64,000 nucleotides of DNA from Linnemannia hyalina (GCA_019671135.1 JAHRHY010000001.1:620001-684000); one strand, 5' to 3'; counted from the stretch's first letter, positions 33,164 through 46,019 are shown. The notes: generated by a model not told the origin, from the sequence alone. Program-made: numbers and translations.

Positions 33164-36100
33164 ATGACCAATTCGAGGCAAGAACGACCCCTCAGCAACT
33201 CTTCGCCTTCCAGGGCAGAAAAGAGGACGACTAACAATGCACTTTCAGCCACTCAACCAAAACCAGTCCGTATCATATCTCCTCAGGAACTACAGGATGC
33301 CATCATGAATGCAATGTCCTCTGCGCCTAAAAGTGGCTCTACGCTGACTATCTCCGCAACAGTTGCGCAACTCTCTGCCGCATTCGTCTCTCTCGAAATT
33401 ACAAACACACCCTCACCCTCGCCCAATTTCTCGCCTCCAGTTCAACAGTCCCGGAAGCCCATTTTCATTTACAGCATTGCTGCGCCTTCAATTGCAGTCG
33501 CACTCCCCCAGTCAGATACCCGTTTCGAGACCACCACCCAGTTGGCCTATGTCAGTAATTTGATCCGCAACTGCTTGTCGACTGCAAGCATCGACGCTCA
33601 CGGAGGCGTTGGTGCATTCTTGGATCCACCCCAGCAGGCCTTAGTCGACGCAATTCTTCAGGATGAAGACAGACAAGATCGGATACGCTGGTTAACGGCT
33701 ATGATCGTGGAGGAGTTTTCAGCGAGTAGAAGTTTCAGGACATCGACAATATTATCCGAGGTGATCCTCCTTGGCCCATCCCTCAACCAGGAATATCACC
33801 GGAAACTACTCAATATCTTGATCATCGAACTCGATACGACAACATCGCTGGAAGTTGATCTACTTCAAGGCATTTCCCAACTCGTCCAATGCGCCGAACC
33901 CGATTACCTCCTCCCCGACGACCTTGACAGTATCTTGGTTCTTCTTTGCAAGCGCCTAACAATCAACCACATCCACCTGTTGTATGCTCCTGGCGCTCTC
34001 CCGTGTCCTGGATGCCATGGTTGAGGGCAAGGTCAAGGACCCGAGTCATATTGTAGACCACGAGGCTTTGTTCAGCGTGCTGGACCGATTGACGGGCAAC
34101 CCTGATCCGTATCTCAAGTACCAGGCAGCCTACGCCCTACAGTGTCTGATGAACATTCCGCACGACGAAACGCACCGGGAGTTTGTGTTGCGACATACTG
34201 GAAACATCGCCATGGGTCTCCTTGGGGTTACAAGCGTCTGCAAGCTGGGTTTCAGCGGATTCTCGGATGGGCTCAGAAACGCTACCACGAGTTCCCTCGA
34301 GACTGGTTCTCAGGCTGTAGGGGAAGCTCGATCGATGCTGGAGAGCGACGATGAAATACTAGCGATTATCAAGGGAGGCGTCCTCTCAGGTAGAAGGCAA
34401 TTGTGGTATCCCGCTTTGCGCGAGGCCGAGGAACATGTTCGGAGCGGTCGGCTGGTGGATTTCAATCATCTCGTCTTTGAAGCACCATGCTGTCAGGATG
34501 TCGAGTTCCAATGGGGCATTTGCCGGCTCCTTGGCGAGATTGCTGTCGATCCGTTGTGGAATGCTGCTACCCGACAGGATGCTATTGACTTTCTCGTCGA
34601 GCTTTACAAGGAACTTACCATTCAGGGCCTAGCCGAGGATGTCAGCAACTGGGTCTTGGATATCCTCCACCAGGTCACTGACTTACCAGACATTACCATC
34701 TCGAGCCATGCTGAAACGTTGCTTCAAGGTCTGGAACGCAGGGGTTATGCTGGAGAGAAAACCCTCGACCGCGATGTTCAAGTCGGCCCTTTCAGCTTTT
34801 ACCCGCTCCTGACCCGGCAAACCGCTCCAACATCCTCACCACTGCTTGCCCAAGTTCGAGACTTTTCCGACATCGACTACGACCTGCACAAGTTACGAGC
34901 GCAGCGGCTGGAGAAACGAGATGACATTCTCTACATCCCACCCCAGGGCAAGTTCGCCTTTAACTCTTCCCACAAAGACACATTCCCGCTCATGGAAAAG
35001 GCGCTGGAGTTTCTGGCTAGCCGCGCACAGGTCTTGCTGTTGTTGGGAGATTCAGGTGCGGGAAAATCGACTTTCAGCCTGGAGCTGGAGAACAGTCTCT
35101 GGAAGGACTACAAGAGAGGCAATCCCATCCCTCTTCACATCAACCTCGCCGCCATCGATAACCCCGCCTTGGATCTCATCGGGAAACAGCTGCGCTACCA
35201 CAACTTTTCGGAAAGTCAGATTCAGTACCTAAAGCAGCGCCAACAATTCTTACTCATTTGCGATGGTTACGACGAAAGCCGGCTTACGAGAAACTTGCAC
35301 ACGACCAACCACCTCAACAAGCCAGGACAATGGAACGCCAAAGTCGTGATCAGCTGTCGCAGTCAGTACCTGGGACCAGAGTATCGCGCTCGATTCGAAC
35401 CAGCAGGCAATCTATATGGACATAGAGCACCAGCCGATCTCTCCCAGGAGGTCTTCATTGCGTCGTTCTCCATGGCCCAGATAAAGCTTTATGTCAAACG
35501 TTTTGTAGGGCGGACGTTGTTGGATTATGTTCCTGTCCCCGGCCGGCCGCCATGGGGAGTCGACGACTACACGAACAAGCTCGATGCGATCCCTAATTTG
35601 ATCGATCTCGTCTCCAACCCTTTCCTTCTGACGATGGCTTTGCGAGCGCTTCCAACAGTGGTTCAGTCCGAGCAGGCCCTCTCCGATATTCGACTCACTC
35701 GCATTGGGCTGTACGACATCTTTACAAAAGATTGGCTGGAAACCAACAGACTACGACTCGAGGACAGCTTCCTTTCGGAAGTGGCGCGGACAACTTTCGA
35801 CCTCCTATGCGATGCAGGTTTCCATAAAATGGGTATCAAATTTCAAAGGATCTGTCTGCGGCTATCTTTCAGCACCAGAAAGGACATCCAGTGATCGGAT
35901 ACCTTCACCAGCGGGACGCCCAGAGCTGGAAGGCTAGATTCTTTGATCCGGCTAGCCATGAGGCCACCATGCTCCGCGAATCCAGTCCTTTGGCTCGATC
36001 CGGCCATCGGTACCGTTTCCTTCACCGCTCGCTCTTGGAGTACCTGTATTCCCGAGTAATATTCGACCTATTTCATCCCGCCAACCAGCCAGGTGAGGAC

Positions 36101-38394
36101 GACCACCCTAACGTGGAAGGTACCAGTGTGCTTCTTGCCGACCATCCATTGAACCAGAGGAGCATTGTTGATGAGCCATCGACTTTGCAGTTCCTGGCCG
36201 AGCGCGTTGAGTCGAACGATTTGTTCAAGACATGGCTACATGATGTTATTGGGGAGTCCAAAAAGGATGGAGGGATCGAACAAGCAGCAGCTAACGCGAT
36301 CACGATTTTGGTCAGGGCAGGAACGCAATTCAATGGCGAGGATCTACAGGGCATCAGGATTCCAGGAGCGGATCTGCGTGGTGGAGAGTTTGATTCTGCG
36401 AACCTTGAAGGGGCGGATCTGAGTAATGTCAATCTGGGCAAGGCGTGGCTGCGGCGGGCGAACCTCACCAATGCGCAAATGTGCGGGACTAGGTTTGGCG
36501 AGTTTCCTTTTCTTGAGCTGGAAGATGCGGTCTTGCATTGTATCTTCTCAGCCGACGGGGAAACCTTGTCGCGTCGACGAAGAACGACAAGATTCATGTC
36601 TACAAAACCGCAAACTGGACTAATATTGCCGAGTATCAGGGTGGAGGAGCCATTGCGATCTCACCAGCTAACGGCGAGCTCGCCAAGAGAGGCGAGAACA
36701 ATACCGTGGAGTTGGGTAACGTCTTGACAGGCGAAGCACGAATCACCCTGCGCGGACACGACCAAACCATCAGCTGCATCTCTTACTCATCCGACGGAAC
36801 CTATATCGCCACCGCAAGCGAGGATAACACCGTACGGATTTGGTCGACTCAGTTTGGCGATCCTGTGCATGCCCTGGAAAGCCATACACAACCTGTCCGT
36901 GGAGTGACTTTCTTTCCCGACGGCCTTCAACTCGCATCCTGCAGCCAGGACTCCACAGTGCGCACGTGGGACACCAAGACAGGGCAGGAACTCTTGCGGT
37001 TCAATTATGATGTTGATATGTTCACCGTGGCTTACTCTCCCAATGGTCTTCAGCTTGCAGCTGGCGGTGCAAGTCCTCGTGTTCCTGTATGGGATGCTCG
37101 CACGGGCGACCTTCTTCACGAGTTGACTGGCCATACTGGAGGAATTCTCGGTTTGGAATTCTCCCCAGACGGTCTTCATATTGCCTCCTGTGGTCAAGAC
37201 GGGACCATTCGCCTGTTCGACGCCCTCAAGGGAACGCCCCTCAACACCTTTTCCGGTCATCTCTTCGAGGTCACTTGTGCCGCATACTCGCCAACCAAAG
37301 ATTACATGGCTTCGGGATCGAGGGACAAGACGGTGCGCATATGGAAAACTGGAGAGCCTTGGTCGGATGCATTTTCACACAGGCAGGTTGAAGGTATTGA
37401 GTGTCTGGACATTTCACAAAACGGCAAACTGATCGCGATTGGCAAGGCAGATGGGTCGATTCACTTTTGGGAGATATGGGCCGGCAAACCGAGGATCATC
37501 TCTACGGGCCATACGTCCCAAGTCCTGAAGGTGGAATTCTCACCAAACGGCGAACAAGTTGTTTCAGCGAGCATGGACGGGACCGCGAGGTTATGGTGTG
37601 CAGAAACAGGAAAGCTGCTACGAGTTTTCGGGGTCCATCAAAGGGCTGTTAACGACGTTTCCTTCTCGCCCTGCGGCAAACGGATCGTCTCGGCGAGCGA
37701 CGACAGGTTGGTGTTGGTCTGGGACGTTGATAAGGCCGACGAACCTGAGTCCTACTTGATTGGCCACGAGAGCAAGGTCCTGGGGGCCACTTTTTCGCCG
37801 GACGGGGAACAGGTTGTGTCCTGCAGCAAGGACGGAACTGTGCGGGTTTGGGACATTTCTTCACGAAAACTCTTCGCCCTTGCGTCTTTTGAAGGCGTTG
37901 AACAAGTGTTCTATACCCCAGAAGGTGGCCAAGAACTCATGTTGGTGTCGATAGCAGCCCACAATCTTTCCCGCTGGAATCCACGATCTAGTCGGAATTT
38001 TGATGGACAGCACGAGTTGATCGATCTGGATGTGGTCTGCTGTTCACTATCACCATGTGGCAAGCTCATGGCAACAGGAGGAGACAGGGGTAGCTTAGAG
38101 CTCTGGGATCGGATCTTGGGTACCTTGATCGTCGACTCGATAATTGGGCTCACGTACGCGATCGGGTGGAGGCAAGGGTCCGAGTGCTTGTACCTGTCGA
38201 CGGTGGGACTGGATACGCTGAAAGTTTGGAAGCTGGAGCAGAAGAAGGATGGGTATCATTTGCAGCTGCTTTGGAGGATCGGGCTGAGGGAGCTTTCTTT
38301 GGTGGGTGCGAATTTGGAGGGGGTTGTGGGATTGGATCCGTTTGACCTCAAGTTGATGAAGCAGCATGGCGTTAAAGGTACTCCTCACGAATAA
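33164..38394 (+). pseudogene. STAND/NLR-like HEAT-NACHT-pentapeptide-WD40 protein, three frameshifts
   Basis: One continuous protein of about 1740 residues is spread over three frames. Order: a low-complexity N-terminus, helical HEAT/ARM-like repeats (to about residue 560), a NACHT-type NTPase with Walker A LLGDSGAGKST (near 625) and Walker B FLLICDGYDE (near 695), a helical region with FRFLHRSLLEYLY-like sequence, pentapeptide repeats (GADLRGGEFDSANLEGADL, near 1060-1110), then about 11 WD40 repeats and a closing LVGANLEGVVGL. The frame changes by one extra base near 33989 (GCTCCTGG) and by one missing base at 35849/35850 (AAGG|ATCTG) and at 36568/36569 (CCTTG|TCGCG). Each time the next frame resumes the same protein within a few codons. 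No coding introns are needed. STAND proteins act as ligand-triggered switches in fungal non-self recognition. It is either a young pseudogene or has uncorrected sequencing errors. Confidence 0.85.
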
Positions 38395-38395
38395 A
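38390..38395 (+). terminator. AATAAA overlapping the NLR-like stop codon
   Basis: The hexamer shares the TAA stop at 38392-38394. If used, it leaves almost no 3' UTR. Confidence 0.35.
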
Positions 38396-38521
38396 ACCGT
38401 CTTCGCCCTTTTTACTTTACACTAATGACCGTTGATATAATTTCTGATCTACTCAACGACGACACTAAACCTTCACCTTTACGAGGACGGATGATAGACA
38501 ACACATTGGGTATGATTATGA

Positions 38522-38527
38522 TTTATT
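38522..38527 (-). terminator. Candidate poly(A) signal of the secreted repeat gene
   Basis: TTTATT on the plus strand, about 150 bases past the stop. Confidence 0.4.
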
Positions 38528-38676
38528 AATGGTATGAAATATGCTAAGAAAAAGTAGATGCAGATTAGATATGAGCATAGACAACCAACAATACCGATGG
38601 TATTGTTGCATTGTCCAAACGTGTCTACAAAAAAAAAAGACCGCTTTTGCTTGTTCCTTGTTCCCTTCCTTCCTTT

Positions 38677-40082
38677 TTAGAGGTTGGCAAGGACAGCGAG
38701 CTTGATATCCGCAAGGATACCCGCCTTGGAATCCTCACAATCACCTACAACACCTCCCAAAATTGCGCCCAAGTTCAATCCCAAGGCCAAATCCACATCC
38801 GCCTTGACCTTCAACCCCAGAGCATCCAGACGGACCTTGAGATCGACCAGGATATCGGCGTCAATGCCGGCGAGGAGGTTTCCGAGATCGACCTTGACTG
38901 CCGCGGTGATATCGGCCAGGATTCCGGCGTCGACGTTGACGCCGCAGGTGGACTTGCATTTGGAGTGGACGAGGGCGTTGACTTTTGCGCGGATGTCGAC
39001 GGAGAGGTTTGTGGAGATAAGGGCGTCGATCTTTGCGTCCACGATGGCTATTTTTTTTATTTTATTTTTTTGGTGTTTGTGAAGAACAATGGAGGATGGG
39101 TTATTGCGCCTTGCAACCAAAATAATTAATTCGGACAACTAAACCCTGATTAAGTTGCTGTTCACAACTAAAATTTTGCTCCACGCCTGTGTACACTCCG
39201 CTCTCCACTGAACTTTGTTGGATTAGTTTTAATTTTTTTGCCTCATTTTGTTAGAAAGGCACAATAGTTGAAATTAAAAAGGAAGTTTTGGTATTGCATA
39301 TGCGGGGTTGTGATAGCGAAAAGTAAGGAAGAAAACGTACCCTTGAGCTCCACGGAAAGATCGAGATCGACCTTCAAGTCAACCGCCAACTTGAGCGCAA
39401 CCTTGGCAAGGATATCGGCCTTAATACCAACAGTGGCGTCCAGGACAATACCCAAGTAGGCCTTAAGGATAACATCGATTTTGGCGTCAATAATAGTATC
39501 CAATCCGATATGGATATCCAAATCGCTACCGCTGCCTCCGTTGCTGCCGTGGTGGTCATCTCCGCACGCGCAGGGAGAGTCGTTTTTGTGACCGTTGTTG
39601 CCGTTGGTGGGGGGTTTGGGGTGTCCGTTGTTTCCGTTGCTGGGGTGCTTGGGGTGTCCGTTGTTGCCATTTGATGGAGGCTTGGGATGTCCGTTGTTTC
39701 CGTTGGATGGAGGCTGGGGGTGTCCGTTGGATGGAGGCTTATGGTGTCCGTTGGATGGAGGCCTGGGGTGCCCGCCGCCGTTGTGACCATCATCACCCTC
39801 GTCTTCGCACTCCAAGTCATCGTCAGAGCGCTTGAGCAACTCGTCGGTAACGGACTCGACAGACTCGGGCTGGGGGTTATTGGCGGAGGACAAATCGGCG
39901 GCTTGTTGGGCAATGGGGAGAGCACCTGTGAGACCGTCCAAGACACCACGACGTTGGACGAAGCGGTTACGGGCGTAGAGCTTACGACCAGGTTGAGCCT
40001 GGGCCTGGGACTTGGAGGTGTTGTGAGAGGCGCATGCAATGGCGGCGATGGCTGAGAGGACGATGACTGAGGTGATCTTCAT
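38677..40082 (-). CDS. Secreted repeat protein with Gly/His/Pro linker and amphipathic C-terminal domain
   Basis: Two exons, 40082-39341 and 39047-38677, in phase 1, predict 370 residues. The signal peptide is MKITSVIVLSAIAAIACAS. Next come a basic stretch (GRKLYARNRFVQRR, a possible dibasic processing site), a short acidic part, and a hydrophilic linker of GHPKPPSNGNN-type repeats. The C-terminal 180 residues alternate charged and aliphatic residues (LKVDLDLSVELKG, ADILVDLKVRLDALGLKV), suggesting amphipathic strands, with four cysteines near its middle and end. I do not recognise the family; a cell-wall or surface-active role is a guess. The start was chosen at the Met before the signal peptide, about 180 bases from a TATA-like box. 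It converges with the NLR-like gene. Confidence 0.82.
39595..39780 (-). repeat. In-frame 24-33 bp repeats coding NGHPKPPSNGN-type units
   Basis: About six imperfect units code GH(P/H)(K/Q/R)PPSNG, the last three with an added NN. They form the linker of the secreted protein. Confidence 0.85.
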
Positions 40083-42529
40083 GTTTGGTATGAAAGAATG
40101 ATAGGGTGAAGGGGTGGGGGGTGTGCGGATAAGTATGAAAACGAGGGAGGAGGGAGAAATGCAAGTGGGCGGGAAGGCGAGGAGTGGTTGCGGTGAGGGA
40201 GGAGGAGAATGCTTTATGAGAGTGGATCTGAGATACCAAAAAAAAACAGGCGCCATGGTTCCCTTTTTATACTTGGTTCAAAAACGTAAGGGAAGGGATG
40301 GCTACCTTTGGTTACATTGTGTTCTTTTCTATTTGCCTCCTTCGGTTTCATTTCCGCGCGTCCCTTACCCTTTGGCTTTTGCCCATAAAACGTGAAGGGC
40401 TACCATTTCCTGAGAATAATGAGAGTATGGCAAAAGGGGAAGACAAAATAGACGCGTGCAGCATGCCATGCAGCATGCAACGAGGGAAAATCAATGTGTG
40501 CCTGTACAGTACGTCTTTGCACCATTCAACATTTTGGGCTTTGATCTAGGCTCAGTGAGTGGTGTACATTCAGGAGATGTAGAGCATGGCATGCAAGGGA
40601 CAAAATAAAAAAGAAGAGGGAGACCCTCGATGACAATACGTCCTGTCTTGTTCGGCGAACCTTTGGTAGGAGGCCTAATCCCTTAATTTTTTCTTTACAA
40701 GACTGACTTTGTTTCCATGCCTACTTTGCCTTGAGTTCATTCCTCAGTGATATTAGCTCTGTTCGCAGACTGTGGACTCTCCGATTATTCTTGTTTATCT
40801 CTTTTCATTTCGCGCTTTTATTTTTGTATGTTGGCTTTTATTCTCCTTCGCTACGCCGCTAATTGGTTAGAAGGACCTTTGAAAAGTAAAGGCAAAGGGG
40901 TAACCATGGGAAAGAAAGAAAAAGAGAACGACCCAGGAGGCATCCAGGAGTTGTTCAGGACTTTTCGTGGAGTGAGCAAAAAAAAAAAAAAAAATACACA
41001 GGAGAAGGCCAAGACTGTAGTAAGCAAAGTGAAGAGTGCCGATTTCAGACAGAAAGGGACGCGATCTTGTACCTCCTTGAACTATATCAACATTTTCTTC
41101 TCTAAATGACCGAAAATCGACAAGCTGCAGCAGCTGGCGCCTTTTCATCTCTATATTCAATGATGTTTATACTTCCTTGAGGAATCCTTTTTTATTCCAT
41201 TCGTGTTGATTGCTCTTCCCAGGCTAGTCGTTTTTATTTTCTTTCTTCAAGGAACCGTCAACAGCGATACGGTCAGCACCATTTTATCGCTGGTGGGTTT
41301 TCTGGTGGAGCTGTTGCTAGTGCCATTTATTTGTTTGGTTCAATAGATATCGGGTTTCGTTGCAACTGCCTTCTGAGCTTTGTAAAGTTCGCTACAATTA
41401 TGCCAACTCATCCTGCTGCTTCTCATCAGCAGTAGGTACGGCAGATACAGCAACATGTTTCTCCGTCGCCAATAATCCCCACCTAAGTAATTGGCGCTTT
41501 TTGTTTTCTTTCAAGGGTAGCCGGGATTATGGAGGCAATCATAGAAGGGGCGGAAATGAAGAGGCGACGGAGGAGAGGGGAGGGAGTACGTGAAAAGAAG
41601 AGGACGAGGAGGAAGCGAAAGAAGCGTGGTCCAGGAGTCAATATGTTTGTTTATGTGTAGAGTACAATTGGTTAATTTGGGGGAGGGGAGAGAGGACATG
41701 GTGGTGTGCCTCCTATCATTTCTTTCCTGTCTTTCAACCCTTTCTTTTGTCCAACATTCTTCCACATCCTTTTTTTTTTTTTTTTGCTCTTGTCCTTTGT
41801 TCGTCTATTATCTTTGTCTCTTTGTCTTGTCGGTGTTGCTAATGACAAACTCGCGAGGCTTTCTTTAAGTGAAGCGGTAGGATAGAGCAGAAAGTCTTCT
41901 TCATAACTCTCATTCGGGACGCGTCGCTAAGAACGCAACCCTATATGCTGTATTTTATGTCGCCGACAACGCGTAGTGAATAACATGCAAGGTGCGACCA
42001 TGTGTCAATTGGACAGAAGAAGAAATGACAGCCCAACGAAACCAGGCGTTTCTGTCTGTTCTTCATTGTGAGCATTTTAATAATGAACGGCAATTAAAAG
42101 AAGAGTCGATCCTAAAAGACGACAGCCGAATAGGGCGCGATGAATGAGTGTCGCCCAATAATAGGCTGGATGAGCCAGAATTGAGCCCTGGAATGGCCGA
42201 TGCTCGATTCGCTCACCAAAGTATTTCCACTCCCTCCTCTCTACTTTTCACCCTCTTCCTCTCCTTTTTTCTTTTTCTCCCTTGCATCATCACTATTTCC
42301 CCTCCCTCTCTCTTCTTTCCTTTCCATTCCTCTCCCATCCACATCCTCATTCACCAAAGGCGATTCAGAAGTCTCACAGGAAGAGCTCCGCTAATACAGG
42401 ACACACGGACGACGCCCATCTTGCTGATTCAAGACTCGTCATCACCCACGACGCCATCTCTTCATCCTCGACAGGAATAACGAAAAGCAACAACAACTAC
42501 CCCAGAACAACCCACACAAAGATACTATC
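40083..42529. other. Gene-poor region between divergent secreted gene and PMT
   Basis: About 2.4 kb. Near 40090-40250 it is the GA-rich leader of the minus-strand secreted gene. From 42220 to 42360 it is a C/T-rich tract before the PMT start. The centre holds short low-complexity frames and homopolymers (A15 near 40980, T16 near 41770) that I could not splice into a gene. Confidence 0.55.
40265..40271 (-). promoter_or_regulatory. TATA-like box of the secreted repeat gene
   Basis: TATAAAA on the minus strand, about 180 bases upstream of the ATG at 40082. Confidence 0.45.
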
Positions 42530-45500
42530 ATGAGGAACGGCCACAGTTCCGCAGTGGATCAGACCGGAGTACCGGTATATAGAGGAACCCAGGCAGCCAG
42601 AGGATCAAGCCTTGACGATAACAACAGCACTGCACCTGATGCCTCACGCCAAAGCCTGGACGAGAGCCGCGAACATCACAATCACGGCCACGACAAGGTC
42701 GTCTACTCGAACGATAACGAGGACAGCAGTCGGTTCACAAAGTTCAAGAGTCGACGCAGCCTGCCCTGGTACCAGAGTCGCGAACTTCAAATCGTTGGTG
42801 CGATCACGCTGCTGTCGTTTATCGTCCGTCTGTGGGCAATTGATTACCCTACCTCGGTTGTGTAAGCTAGTCTGAGCACTGTTTTGTTTGTTTTGTTTGT
42901 GTTTTGAAGGGATCGGGTCCCATCAGTCCCTATACAAAGAACAACGCCTCACTGACATCATTTTTTTCTTTTTGCGTGAATGAATAGCTTTGACGAGGTG
43001 CACTTTGGAGGGTTCGCGTCCAAGTACATCAAGAGCCAATTCTTCATGGATGTCCACCCTCCGCTGGCAAAGATGTTGATCGCCTTGACTGGCTGGCTGT
43101 TTGGCTTAAACCCTTCCTTTGACTTCAAGGAAATTGGATTGTACGTGTAACCTGGACAAGTACCGATTGTTTATCGCGCGTCAAATTGTTGTTCGTTTCA
43201 TCATTATTATGAATTATTATTGTTTTTTGAAGGGCTCACTCACAGACATTTGTTCGCCTTTTTGTCCCTTTTGTTTTGCATTTTATTTTTGAACCCACGA
43301 TAGGGATTACATCGAGCCAAAGGTCCCTTATGTTCCCATGCGAATGATGTGTGGAATCATGGGCGTCGCCGTCGTCCCAATGGCATTCTACACCGTCAGG
43401 AACTCTGGACACTCCATCCATGCCGCGACCCTTGCCGCTCTGCTTGTTCTTTTCGGTGAGTCGATATAAAATGAATCACGAAAACACCATGCATGCAGAT
43501 TTCCAATTGGTTTAGCCGAAAACCACGAGCTAGCCGCTAATTAGATGTATCTCTCTCTTCGAATTCAATTCCGGTCTGCCAGAGAACAGTCTAGTTACTC
43601 AGAGTCGTCTCATCCTGCTGGACTCGCCCTTGATCCTGTTCACCGCATTCACGGTCCTTGCCTGGGTCAACTTCCATAACCAACGCAACAACGCTTTCTC
43701 GGATGACTGGTTCATCTGGCTGTTCCTGACCGGCGTGGGACTTGGACTCTCCGGAAGTGTCAAATGGGTTGGACTCTTCATCATTGCGACCATTGGAACT
43801 TCGACCATTAACCAGCTCTGGAATCTTTGGGGCGATCTCAAAGTGTCGCCTCGCGCCTGGTTGAAACACTTTATCGCACGCGCAGTCTGTTTGATTGTTG
43901 TCCCTGTTGCTGTGTATATGTTGATGTTTGAGATCCACTTCTTGATCCTCCACAACGGTGGCGAAGGAGATGGCTTTATGAGCGCTCCCTTCCAGATGAC
44001 TCTTGGTCACTCACTTCAGGACTCTCCTCTCTGTAAGTTTCACCAATCAGTGGAGTAAGAAGTTGACTGTGCCAATTTTGGAGACACTAACATATCGTTT
44101 GATTTTTCATGACACAATCCATAAGCCGTGGCATTCGGAGCAAGTGTGTCGATCCGTCATCAGGGCACTAAAGGCGGTTACTTGCACTCCCATGCATCTG
44201 TCTATGAAACTGGAAGCAGACGTAAGACTTGATCGCGGATTGAAGCATCGCATCCATCTTCTCAACAATCGCGAGCGTTTGAGGCTAACACGACATGACA
44301 ATAATTGGCATTTTTCATATTAGAGCAACAGATCACTCTTTACCCCCACAAGGACACCAACAACGAATGGATTATCCAAAAGGGAGATGGCACAGTCCCC
44401 GAGAACCTCGAGTACATCCAGCACGGCGACACTATCCGACTCATGCATACCTCAACCAACAAGCGCCTTCACTCGCACGACCACAAGCCGCCAATGACCG
44501 AGGACGAGAACCATTTCGAGGTCAGTGGATATGGCTATGCGGGATTCGCAGGCGATGCCAACGACGAGTGGCGCGTCGAGATTGTAGAAGGCAAGGATGA
44601 TGAGTCAGGCTCGTACTTGCATACTCTCAACACCCAATTCAAGCTGGTCCACATCAACATGAACTGTGATCTGTTCTCGCACAAGGTCAAGTTGCCCAAG
44701 TGGGCCTTTGAGCAGCAGGAGGTTACCTGCATGCGCAGCGCTGTTCTTGCCAAGACTACCTGGGTCATTGAATCCAATAGTCATGCCAACTGTAAGTCTT
44801 TCTTTGCCAGTTCTTCGTCTTTGGCATACCTTCTTGGTTTTGTTTTCTAACATGCCTAACCATTCGTTGACACTTTTCGATGGTGCTCTGTGTTTTTACT
44901 AAATAGACCCAAAGGATGCACGCATGGTCAATTACAAGAAGCCAGGATTCTTTGGGAAGTTTTTGGAGCTGAACAAGGTCATGTGGGATACCAACGCCGG
45001 TCTGTTGGACTCCCACCCTTACGACTCTCGCCCCTCTTCTTGGCCTTTGCTCAAGCGCGGAATCAGCTTCTGGGGCAAGGAACAGAAGCACATCTATCTG
45101 GTCGGTAACCCTGTCACCTGGTTCATGTCGACGGCTGCGATTGTCGTTTATGTCGCGATTAGAGGACTTTTGTTCCTCCGTGATAAGCGTGGATACAACG
45201 ATGACTTTAATGGTAAGTATGCAAGGGAGGGAAAACAAAAGTTGTCCCGGATCGACATTGTTAAAGTGTAATATGGAAATAGAACGGCAAAACTTATTTT
45301 TCGTTAGTGAATTAATTATAACCATTGTCATTTTTTTAGGTCTTCGCGAATACTATGAGCTCTCGGGAGGATTTTTCTTCATGGCATGGGTCTACCACTA
45401 CTTCCCCTTCTTCCTTATGGACCGCCAACTGTTCCTGCACCATTACCTCCCAGCACTTTACTTTGCAATCCTCCTTCTCAGTGTCACCTTTGACCTCGCC

Positions 45501-46019
45501 TGCAGATTCATCCCTAACCGCGCCCGCCTGGTGGCTCTTATCTTGATCGCCTCAATTGCTATTTACTCCTTCCGTCTCCGCGCGCCTTTGACTTATGGAT
45601 CTGAATGGACCCGGTCCGAGTGTGAGGCGTCCAAGGTTTTGACGACCTGGGATTATGATTGTAACCAGTACCCGGATAACTATGCCCAATACGCCGCCAA
45701 CGCTGCTGCCAAAGTTATCCCCGTCGAGAGCACTACTAGCAGCGAGGAGGTGGCTAATGTCGACTCGTTTGAACGCGATAATGACCCTCAGGAGCAGCGG
45801 GCTGTCTCTGAGGGAGGGGGTGTTGTTGATGCTGCTACTGCTGTTGTCGACGCCGCCGCCGCCGCTGTTGCAGAAGAGGCGGACTCTGTCCCAGAAGCCG
45901 AGGATGCGCAGATCACTGACCCTGCAGAATCCACAATGGCCCATGGTGGGGAGATCGAGCCCACCTTTGACTTTGAAGTCCCCGTAGAGGACAACGACGA
46001 CGGGAAGGATAAGGTATAA
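42530..46019 (+). CDS. PMT: Protein O-mannosyltransferase (PMT family)
   Basis: Eight exons: 42530-42861, 42988-43140, 43304-43455, 43583-44032, 44126-44221, 44324-44791, 44907-45212, 45340-46019, predicting 878 residues. It is a multi-pass ER protein: the luminal loop VVFDEVHFGGFASKYI and DVHPPLAKMLIAL carries the catalytic Asp-Glu pair of PMTs. MIR repeats follow in the large luminal loop (YLHSHASVYETG, LHSHDHKPPMTEDENHFEVS, DLFSHKVKLPKWAFEQQEV). The C-terminal membrane block has HYFPFFLMDRQLFLHHYLPALYF. PMTs transfer mannose from dolichyl-phosphate mannose to Ser/Thr of secretory proteins. Features of the PMT1, PMT2 and PMT4/POMT1 branches mix (GDGFMSAPFQ is PMT4-like, FENSLVTQSR shared), so I leave the subfamily open. 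An Ala/Glu-rich tail of about 110 residues is unusual. Confidence 0.94.

Noticed and set aside
33950..34030. An intron instead of a frameshift in the NLR-like gene
   Set aside because: No GT-AG pair of realistic length restores the frame, whereas dropping one C in GCTCCTGG gives uninterrupted protein; similar logic holds at the other two sites.
39595..39780. Second possible repeat array
   Set aside because: Coding linker repeats without spacers.
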